This document shows positions 1-6,057 of a stretch of 10,384 bases of DNA, one piece after another. This stretch comes from a gamma proteobacterium symbiont of Bathyaustriella thionipta. Lineage in GTDB: Bacteria; Pseudomonadota; Gammaproteobacteria; Chromatiales; Chromatiaceae. The notes under the pieces are model-generated. The model was given only the letters and a program-made list of their open reading frames with translations. It was not told the origin of the DNA and made no database searches. The translations under genes and the position numbers were made by a program. Position 1 is the stretch's first letter. Each line of letters opens with the position of its first letter. The DNA lies in the NCBI GenBank assembly GCA_025656895.1, contig JAHXHF010000132.1:1-10384 (forward strand). Reading direction: 5' to 3'.

Positions 1-87
1 TGGCCAAAAATGCAGGCAATTGACTGAATTCGACGGCGGGCGGGGTCATAGCCCCTCGAAAATAGCGAGTTTTCTGCCGGACACTAA
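1..87. mobile_element. Probable terminus of an insertion sequence (partial)
   Basis: Similarity of the minus-strand oxidoreductase gene to its family stops at about position 88. From there to the left edge the sequence no longer looks like that enzyme. Read on the minus strand, the new segment begins TTAGTGTCCGGCAGAAAACT (87-68) and contains a small GGGG/CCCC hairpin (about 43-55). An abrupt start inside a gene and an AT-rich junction (TTAATTTAATTAG) are what an IS end would give. The frame happens to stay open to the window edge, giving a tail of about 28 residues unlike any oxidoreductase. No transposase is visible in this short piece and I cannot name the IS family. The alternative is a deletion or rearrangement junction. 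Confidence 0.35.
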
Positions 88-313
88 TTAAATTAAGCCC
101 CAGCGGTTTTTGTGTCAGGGTGCGCAGGTAGTCCAGTCCGGCCCTGAATTCATAGCCATGCACATAACTCAGGCTGAGTGGCTGGATAATACCGATAGCA
201 CCGGCTTCCGATATCGCGGCCACCAGTTCCGGGTTGGAACAGGGATACATGGCGCCACCGATCAGGGGTACTTCAATACCCACTGTCTGACAGAATTCTT
301 CAGCTTCTTTCAT
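88..313 (-). pseudogene. Nitronate monooxygenase / FabK-like FMN enzyme, N-terminal fragment
   Basis: Reading leftward from an ATG at 313-311, the frame gives about 75 residues typical of the N-terminus of a 2-nitropropane dioxygenase-type enzyme: an EFCQTVGIEVPLIGGAMYPC segment, then SNPELVAAISEAGAIGIIQP, then LSYVHGYEFR and TQKPLGLNLI. This family forms FMN-dependent TIM barrels that oxidise nitronates, and its FabK branch reduces enoyl-ACP. Full-length members are several times longer, and after the GLNLI strand I would expect an E-K-S-S type continuation. Instead the sequence changes at about 88, which suggests disruption by an inserted element. The start is uncertain: ATG 313 has no good ribosome site, while an in-frame TTG at 334 has GAGG about nine bases upstream. 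An in-frame stop lies farther upstream. It lies 155 bp downstream of fabI on the same strand. Because the window ends here, a gene resuming beyond the edge cannot be excluded. Confidence 0.6.
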
Positions 314-468
314 GATGCCGAACCCGGCAGCCAAACAGACTGTACCTCGGCAACCGGCTCATGGGCTGCGTTATGAAGCCGGCCACCTGCGGGAAGACGC
401 TGACTGGCAGCCCGGTAATGGTGCAAGGCGGATCCGATGGATGGCCTCCGGTCAGCCCGGCCATTTCA

Positions 469-1245
469 TCAGGCCATACCGAGAATGTGGTAACCGCTGT
501 CCACGTATAAAATATCACCGGTGATACCGGAAGCCATATCAGAACACAGGAAAGCCGCCGCGTTGCCGACTTCCGTAATGGTGACATTACGGCGCAGGGG
601 ATTTTGCTCGGCAGCCTTGTTCAGCATGGAGCGAAAATCACTGATACCGGCTGCGGCCAGGGTTCGAATCGGACCGGCGGAAACTGCATTCACGCGCGTC
701 CCTTCCGGGCCGAGAGAATCGGCCAGATAGCGAACATTGGCTTCCAGACTGGCTTTGGCAACCCCCATGACATTGTAATTAGGCACAGTGCGCACCGCGC
801 CCAGATAAGACATGGTAATGATGGAGCCGTTGCGATCTTTCATCAGACCGCGTCCGGCTTTGGCCAGCGCCGCCAGGCTGTAGGAACTGATGTCATGAGC
901 AATGGCAAAGCCCTCGCGGCTGACGGCATCGGCATAACTGCCTTCCAGTTGATCACGCGGCGCGAAGCCGACAGAATGCACAATACAGTCCAGTCCGTCC
1001 CAGCGTTCGGACAAGTCAGCAAAGGCCTGATCAATCTGTTCGTCATTGCCTACATCCATTGGCAGCACAATATCTGAATCCAGCTTGGCGGCCAGATCAT
1101 GCACACGTTTTTGCAGCTTTTCACCCTGAAAGGTAAAGGCCAGTTCAGCCCCCTGATCGCGCATGGCCTGAGCGCAACCCCAGGCGATAGAGCGATTGCT
1201 GGCCACACCAACAATAAGTACACGTTTACCCTGCATGATTCCCAT
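469..1245 (-). CDS. fabI: Enoyl-[acyl-carrier-protein] reductase (NADH), FabI
   Basis: This 258-residue protein is close to the usual FabI length (262 in E. coli). It catalyses the last step of each fatty-acid elongation cycle in the cytoplasm, reducing trans-2-enoyl-ACP to acyl-ACP with NADH. It is a short-chain dehydrogenase-fold protein with the FabI-type glycine motif GVASNRSIAWG (residues 13-23), the MDV adenine-contact segment (63-65), HSVGFA (90-95), and the catalytic pair Y157 and K164 in NYNVMGVAK, with Y147 just upstream. AGPIRTLAA (190-198) follows the usual pattern. Positions that contact triclosan in E. coli FabI (G93, the Met in NVMG, the Phe in ISDF) are retained, so inhibitor sensitivity is expected by inference. 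I chose ATG 1245 because it gives the family length and has AGGGA nine bases upstream; the frame extends upstream but that part is not FabI-like. It is transcribed divergently from the ABC importer operon. Confidence 0.97.
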   Translation of the reverse strand: MGIMQGKRVLIVGVASNRSIAWGCAQAMRDQGAELAFTFQGEKLQKRVHDLAAKLDSDIVLPMDVGNDEQIDQAFADLSERWDGLDCIVHSVGFAPRDQLEGSYADAVSREGFAIAHDISSYSLAALAKAGRGLMKDRNGSIITMSYLGAVRTVPNYNVMGVAKASLEANVRYLADSLGPEGTRVNAVSAGPIRTLAAAGISDFRSMLNKAAEQNPLRRNVTITEVGNAAAFLCSDMASGITGDILYVDSGYHILGMA

Positions 1246-1288
1246 AGTCTGATTTCCCTGATTCGCTAATGAAAGTAAGTGTTGCCTC

Positions 1289-1318
1289 ATTCTAACGCTA
1301 AATGGAATGAAGCGTGAA
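1289..1318 (-). promoter_or_regulatory. Candidate sigma-70 promoter for fabI
   Basis: On the minus strand a TAGAAT box (1294-1289) matches the -10 consensus at five of six positions. It lies 18 bases from a weaker TTCACG -35-like box (1318-1313). This is about 45 bases upstream of the fabI start, inside the 176-bp divergent gap (1246-1421). I see no equally good promoter for the plus-strand operon in that gap, although it must start there or inside the adjoining sequence. The call rests on consensus by eye only. Confidence 0.25.
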
Positions 1319-1421
1319 GCCTGAGCATGGCGAAGCCCGGGCGGTTTATTATCTGCTGCCGGAAAGGGGCGGCCCGGACAAATCTCTGACAAACCGGATT
1401 TTGCCTGCCATTATTAGAGGC

Positions 1422-3680
1422 ATGAGCATCACTCAACTGCCTGCCTGCACCTGCCTAAAAGTCTCTTCGGGAGTTCAGGCCAGGCCGCGTCGCGGCTGTG
1501 TTATCAGAAAACCGGTTTTCCGGTTTTTGTTTCTGTTATTTCTCACATGCCTGAGTGCCTGTGATGACAGTGCCTGGAACGATCCCTATCCACATAAAGA
1601 TGCGCGGGCGAATATTCTCTACAGTTCGTTCGGAGAGCGGCCCAAACACATGGACCCGGCGCGTTCCTACAGTTCCAATGAATATGTCTTTATCGGCCAG
1701 ATTTATGAGCCGCCCCTGCAATATCATTATTTGAAACGCCCCTATGAATTGATACCTTTGGCGGCTGACAGCATGCCGGAAGTATCCTATAAGGATAAAA
1801 ACGGTTTTCCGGTGGGGGAATCGTCACAGGCCGGCGTTATTGCCGAAAGCCGTTATGATATTACACTGAAGGCGGGTATGCTCTACCAGCCACATCCGGC
1901 TTTTGCCAAAGATGAAAAGGGTCATTATCTCTATCATCAAATGTCAGATAAGCAACTGCAGCCCATTCATACCCTGGCCGATTTTAAGCAGTTTTCCAGC
2001 CGTGAAGTGACGGCGCAGGATTATGTCAATCAGATCAAACGGCTGGCTGATCCACGAAATCATTCTCCCATCAGCAGTTTAATGGCGCAATATGTACTGG
2101 GCTTTGAGGAAGCGGCACAGGCGATCAGAAAAAAAATAGCCGAAAACAAAAAATCCGCTCAGGGAGAATATCAATATATTGATCTCAGCCAGATAGAAAT
2201 GAAAGGGGTCGAAGTGCTGGATGAGCATCATTACCGCATTCGTTTAAAAGGCCGTTATCCACAATTTGTATACTGGTTATCGATGACCTTTTTTTCCCCC
2301 ATGCCGTGGGAAGCAGAAAAATTTTACAGTCAGCCGGGGCTTAAGGAACGTAATATTTCTCTGGACTGGTATCCGCTCGGCAGCGGGCCTTATATGCTGA
2401 CCGAGAACAACCCTAATTTGCGCATGGTGTTACAGCGTAACCCGAATTTTCATGGTGAAGATTGTCCTGTCAGAGCTATGCCTCAGCAAATTGCAGAAGG
2501 TTTGTTAAAGGATGCGGGTAAAGCCATGCCGTTTATTGACCGTGCTGTCTATAATCTGGAAAAAGAAACCATTCCCTACTGGAACAAATTTTTGCAGGGC
2601 TATTACGATTCTTCCGGTATTTCATCCGATAGTTTTGATCAGGCTGTTTCACTGAATGCGGGTGGCGAAGCCTCGCTAACAGAGGAAATGCAGCATAAGG
2701 GTATGCGGCTCAAATCTTCGGTGCAAGCCTCGATACATTATATGGGCTTTAATATGCGTGATCCGATCGTCGGCGGGAATACGGAAAAAGCCCGTTTACT
2801 GCGCCAGGCTATTTCCATAGCGATGGATTATGAAGAGTTTATTTCCATTTTTGCCAACGGTCGGGGTGTTGCTGCACAAGGCATGCTGCCACCGGGCATT
2901 TTTGGTTTTCGTGAAGGTACAAAGGGGATTAATCCCTATGTTTATGATGTTAATAAATTTGTCCGGGCTAGCCGAAAACCCATCTCTTACGCGCGCGAGT
3001 TAATGAAAAAGGCCGGCTATGTGGATGGTATCGATATGCAGACCGGCAAACCGCTGATTCTTTATTTTGATGCCAAATCCTCCGGCCCCAGTGACCGCGC
3101 CCGCTTGAACTGGGTGGTGAAACAGTTTGAAAAACTGGGTATAGATCTGGTGTTGCGCAGCACGGATTACAATCGTTTTCAGGAGAAAATGCGTAAAGGC
3201 AGCGCACAGATTTTCATGTGGGGCTGGAATGCCGATTATCCTGATCCGGAAAATTTCTTTTTTTTGCTCTTTGGTGGCAACTGTAAGCAGGATAATAACG
3301 GTGAAAATGCGGCCAATTATCAAAATGCAGAATTTGATGCCCTGTTTGAGCGTATGAAATACATGCCTAATGGTGAGGAACGACAGAAAATCGTGGATCA
3401 AATGCAGGAAATTCTGCGCCATGATGCTCCCTGGGTATGGGGCTATCATCCCAAAGGTTATTCCCTGTATCACAACTGGTTCAAAAATGTAGAACCGAAC
3501 CTGATGGCGAATAACACGCTCAAATACAAGCGCCTGGATAGCGATGTAAGAGCAGAAAAACGGGCGCAGTGGAACAAGCCGGTATTGTTGCCTTTGCTGC
3601 TGTTGAGCGTACTGCTGCTGCTTGCCCTGATACCGGCTATTGTTATGTACCGTCAAAGTGAACGGAGCCAGGCCTTATGA
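1422..3680 (+). CDS. Peptide-type ABC transporter solute-binding lipoprotein (SBP family 5)
   Basis: The 752-residue product is the likely ligand-capturing subunit of the importer, acting on the periplasmic face of the inner membrane. A basic RKPVFR stretch and a hydrophobic run end in the lipobox LSA|C, so Cys47 should be lipidated. It is followed by Asp-Asp, which in proteobacteria favours inner-membrane retention. The family 5 fold starts near residue 64 (NILYSSF...PKHMDPARS) and includes the typical WGWNADYPDPENF segment (about 600-612). Residues about 721-743 form a strong transmembrane helix followed by a short basic tail. The protein is longer than typical OppA/DppA (about 540), with extra segments. 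ATG 1422 is the first convincing start but its AGAGG lies only one base upstream, and the n-region before the lipobox is unusually long; a GTG at 1314 in frame is less likely. The stop overlaps the next gene. Substrate is unknown; peptides or peptide-like compounds are inferred from the family and the Yej-like operon plan. Confidence 0.88.
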   Translation: MSITQLPACTCLKVSSGVQARPRRGCVIRKPVFRFLFLLFLTCLSACDDSAWNDPYPHKDARANILYSSFGERPKHMDPARSYSSNEYVFIGQIYEPPLQYHYLKRPYELIPLAADSMPEVSYKDKNGFPVGESSQAGVIAESRYDITLKAGMLYQPHPAFAKDEKGHYLYHQMSDKQLQPIHTLADFKQFSSREVTAQDYVNQIKRLADPRNHSPISSLMAQYVLGFEEAAQAIRKKIAENKKSAQGEYQYIDLSQIEMKGVEVLDEHHYRIRLKGRYPQFVYWLSMTFFSPMPWEAEKFYSQPGLKERNISLDWYPLGSGPYMLTENNPNLRMVLQRNPNFHGEDCPVRAMPQQIAEGLLKDAGKAMPFIDRAVYNLEKETIPYWNKFLQGYYDSSGISSDSFDQAVSLNAGGEASLTEEMQHKGMRLKSSVQASIHYMGFNMRDPIVGGNTEKARLLRQAISIAMDYEEFISIFANGRGVAAQGMLPPGIFGFREGTKGINPYVYDVNKFVRASRKPISYARELMKKAGYVDGIDMQTGKPLILYFDAKSSGPSDRARLNWVVKQFEKLGIDLVLRSTDYNRFQEKMRKGSAQIFMWGWNADYPDPENFFFLLFGGNCKQDNNGENAANYQNAEFDALFERMKYMPNGEERQKIVDQMQEILRHDAPWVWGYHPKGYSLYHNWFKNVEPNLMANNTLKYKRLDSDVRAEKRAQWNKPVLLPLLLLSVLLLLALIPAIVMYRQSERSQAL
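1508..1527 (+). other. Terminator-like hairpin inside the signal-peptide coding region
   Basis: A perfect inverted repeat, AAAACCGG and CCGGTTTT with a four-T loop, is followed by one further T on the plus strand. It lies within codons for the charged part and start of the hydrophobic part of the signal peptide, about 85 bases into the operon's first gene. It resembles a weak intrinsic terminator and could attenuate transcription or slow early translation. It may equally be a chance product of the Lys-Pro-Val-Phe-Arg-Phe codons. Only four G-C pairs support the stem. Confidence 0.3.
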
Positions 3681-4654
3681 TGGCTTATATTGTAAGGCGC
3701 TTTTTGTATGCTATACCCATTTTGATTGGCGTCAACATTCTGACATTTGTATTGTTTTTTATTGTCAACACGCCGGATGATATGGCTTATATGCATTTGG
3801 GCGCCAAGCGGGTAACTCCTCAGGCGGTTGAAAACTGGAAGGCGGAACACGGTTATGACAAGCCCCTGCTGGTTAATACACAGGCAGAAGGTATTAAATG
3901 CTTAACCGATACCATATTTTTCAATAAGTCGGTTCGCCTGTTTGTATTTGATTTTGGCACATCAGAAAGCGGCCGTGATATCAGTTATGACATCAGTCAG
4001 CGTATGTGGCCCAGTCTGGCCATTGCCATTCCGGTGTTACTGATTGGTGTACTGATCAATATCAGCTACGCGGCCATTATTGTATTTTTTCGTGCCACTT
4101 ATATTGATTTCTGGAGTGTGGTTATTACGGTGGCCATGCTGTCTATCTCAACCCTGTTTTATATCATTGGCGGTCAGTTTTTGATTGGTAAACTGTGGCA
4201 TCTGGTTCCCATTTCAGGCTATGACACCGGTTTCAACGGAATCAAATTTCTTGTATTACCGGTTATTGTCGGGGTTATTGGCGGTATCGGGGGGGGGACG
4301 CGCTGGTACCGGACTCTGTTTCTGGAAGAAGTAAACAAAGATTACGCACGCAGTGGCCGTGCCAAAGGTCTGAGCGAGTTGCGCGTTTTGTTCCGCCATG
4401 TTTTTCCGAATGCGCTGATTCCCATACTGACCGGCATTGTCGCCATTCTGCCTTTGCTGTTCATGGGCAGTTTGTTAACCGAATCATTCTTTTCAGTACC
4501 CGGTCTGGGCAGCTATACACTGGATGCTATTCAGCGGCAGGACTTTGCCATTGTCCGTTCCATGGTATTTCTGGGTACATTTTTATACATTATCGGGCTA
4601 TTGCTGACCGACCTTTCCTATACCCTGGTTGATCCACGCGTGAGGTTACACTGA
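3677..4654 (+). CDS. Peptide-type ABC transporter permease, OppB/DppB/YejB-like
   Basis: This 325-residue inner-membrane protein is one of the two channel-forming subunits. It begins with the family signature MMAYIVRRFLYAIPILIGVN, the first membrane helix (about 9-30), followed by a periplasmic loop. The cytoplasmic coupling (EAA) loop is at about 222-246, DYARSGRAKGLSELRVLFRH and then VFPNALIP, which docks on the ATPase. The C-terminus TDLSYTLVDPRVRLH is typical of the family. Membrane helices are also evident near 113-138, 146-170, 191-208, 248-270 and 293-313. The length is normal for OppB-type permeases. The start ATG 3677 overlaps the binding-protein stop by four bases and has GGAG nine bases upstream; a second ATG follows at 3680. 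A run of nine G residues (4289-4297) encodes three glycines near residue 206. It ends by sharing one base with the next gene, so translation is probably coupled. Confidence 0.95.
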   Translation: MMAYIVRRFLYAIPILIGVNILTFVLFFIVNTPDDMAYMHLGAKRVTPQAVENWKAEHGYDKPLLVNTQAEGIKCLTDTIFFNKSVRLFVFDFGTSESGRDISYDISQRMWPSLAIAIPVLLIGVLINISYAAIIVFFRATYIDFWSVVITVAMLSISTLFYIIGGQFLIGKLWHLVPISGYDTGFNGIKFLVLPVIVGVIGGIGGGTRWYRTLFLEEVNKDYARSGRAKGLSELRVLFRHVFPNALIPILTGIVAILPLLFMGSLLTESFFSVPGLGSYTLDAIQRQDFAIVRSMVFLGTFLYIIGLLLTDLSYTLVDPRVRLH

Positions 4655-6057
4655 TGCCGGTGGTGCTGTGGACAGACGCGCTCATTTACCTGTTGCTGGC
4701 GGCTGCTTTGCTGGGCATCTTTCTGAGTCGTCGGCATCCGCATTTAAGTGCGCCATTCAAACATATTGTTCACAGTCGCGTGGGTGTGGCCAGTGGCATT
4801 ATCCTGCTTGCTTATGCTGCCATTGGTTTTCTGGATACACTGCATTTCCATCCCGCACTGGAGCAAAGCAACGCACAGGGTGAGGCGATGGTTTCGCAAC
4901 GAATTCTCAGTGTGCTGGATATTCTGACCGATTCACTACGACAGCATTCTGAAAAAACCTATTCACAGCCTTTTGCTATGTATGCTTATGTGAAAGAGTC
5001 TTCAGAAATGCCGGATGGCCGCATTGTTCGTGAGTATCCGCGTCTGAAATGGGGTGGTGCGCATCTCAACGATGCGCAGGAAAAAACGGCCGATATAATT
5101 CATAAATCCATCATCGGTGTAGTGATCGGGCTTTTGTTTTCCATGCTGTGCAGCCTGCTGATAACCGGCCTGCTGGCCTGGCGTAAACATCGAACATTGA
5201 AACAACAGTTAACAAAAGTGTGGCGCAATCAAACCGAACTGCCCTGGCGATTGATCCTGTTACTCTTGAGTCTGTTGATTGTGATGGCTTCACTGAGCGG
5301 CTATCTGTCCCAGTTTTATCATATTATGGGAACCGACAAAGTGGGTGAAGATGTTTTTTATCAGGCCCTGAAAAGCATCCGCACCGGCCTGGTTATCGGC
5401 ACTATTACAACACTCATCATGTTGCCGGGCGCTATTATTCTGGGGCTGATGGCGGGTTATTTTCGTGGCTGGATTGATGATCTGGTGCAGTATCTTTACA
5501 CCACACTAAACTCTATTCCCGGTGTATTGTTGATTGCTGCCGCTGTATTAATGCTGGATGTTTATATGACCAATAATGCCGAGTTGTTTGACAGTGTTGT
5601 GCAGCGTGCCGATTTACGACTTTTATTTTTGTGTGTCATTCTGGGCGTTACCAGCTGGACTGGCCTGTGTCGCCTTTTACGCGCTGAAACCCTGAAGCTG
5701 AGAGAGATGGAATATATTCAGGCTTCACAGGCCTTCGGTGTAAATCATTTTATGATTTTACTGCGGCATCTGTTGCCCAATGTGATGCATATTGTTTTTA
5801 TCACCATCGTACTGGACTTCAGCGGTCTGGTACTGGCCGAGGCCGTTTTGTCCTACATTAATATAGGGGTTGATCCGTCAACCAACAGCTGGGGGAATAT
5901 GATTAACAGTGCGCGACTGGAACTGGCGCGGGTGCCGGTTGTGTGGTGGTCTTTAAGCGCGGCACTGGTGTTTATGTTTGTGCTGGTATTATCGGCCAAT
6001 CTGTTTTCTGACGTGGTGCGGGATGCTTTTGATCCACGCATGAGAAAACCGTCATGA
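4654..6057 (+). CDS. Peptide-type ABC transporter permease, OppC/DppC/YejE-like, with extended N-terminus
   Basis: This 467-residue protein is the second channel subunit. The conserved OppC-type core occupies about residues 198-467: a membrane helix (198-215), the GTDKVGEDVFYQALKSIRTGL segment (226-246), helices through about 300 and 321-336, the EAA coupling loop EYIQASQAFGVNHFMILLRH (353-372) followed by LLPN, the family-typical SYINIGVDPSTNSWGNMI (400-417), and a C-terminal DAFDPRMR. The N-terminal 197 residues are extra compared with ordinary OppC (about 300 residues): two helices (about 6-24 and 43-61), a hydrophilic stretch of about 90 residues (62-150) likely in the periplasm, and a further helix (about 151-175). 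Its role is unknown. The start ATG 4654 forms a TGATG junction with the previous stop and has GAGG eight bases upstream. The stop overlaps the ATPase gene by four bases. Confidence 0.94.
   Translation: MPVVLWTDALIYLLLAAALLGIFLSRRHPHLSAPFKHIVHSRVGVASGIILLAYAAIGFLDTLHFHPALEQSNAQGEAMVSQRILSVLDILTDSLRQHSEKTYSQPFAMYAYVKESSEMPDGRIVREYPRLKWGGAHLNDAQEKTADIIHKSIIGVVIGLLFSMLCSLLITGLLAWRKHRTLKQQLTKVWRNQTELPWRLILLLLSLLIVMASLSGYLSQFYHIMGTDKVGEDVFYQALKSIRTGLVIGTITTLIMLPGAIILGLMAGYFRGWIDDLVQYLYTTLNSIPGVLLIAAAVLMLDVYMTNNAELFDSVVQRADLRLLFLCVILGVTSWTGLCRLLRAETLKLREMEYIQASQAFGVNHFMILLRHLLPNVMHIVFITIVLDFSGLVLAEAVLSYINIGVDPSTNSWGNMINSARLELARVPVVWWSLSAALVFMFVLVLSANLFSDVVRDAFDPRMRKPS

Noticed and set aside
354..382. 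Inverted repeat CCGGCT/AGCCGG between fabI and the oxidoreductase fragment, as a fabI terminator
   Set aside because: The stem is six bases plus a bulged extension with a long loop, and no T-run follows on either strand. It is too weak to call.
300..587. Minus-strand open frame of 95 codons overlapping the end of fabI
   Set aside because: It lies in another frame over the fabI 3' end, shows no family resemblance and no ribosome site. The real genes on either side explain the region.
604..1077. Plus-strand open frame of 157 codons opposite fabI
   Set aside because: It is antisense to a clearly conserved fabI; its composition is explained by the complementary codons, and nothing recognisable is encoded.
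1314..1421. Extension of the binding protein to GTG 1314, and of FabI to 1392
   Set aside because: Both extensions run through the divergent intergenic gap, lack ribosome sites and add non-conserved residues. FabI from 1245 has the family length.
3000..3656. Minus-strand open frame of 218 codons opposite the binding-protein gene
   Set aside because: It is antisense to a well-supported gene, low in complexity at its start because it mirrors the Leu-rich membrane helix, and matches no family I know.
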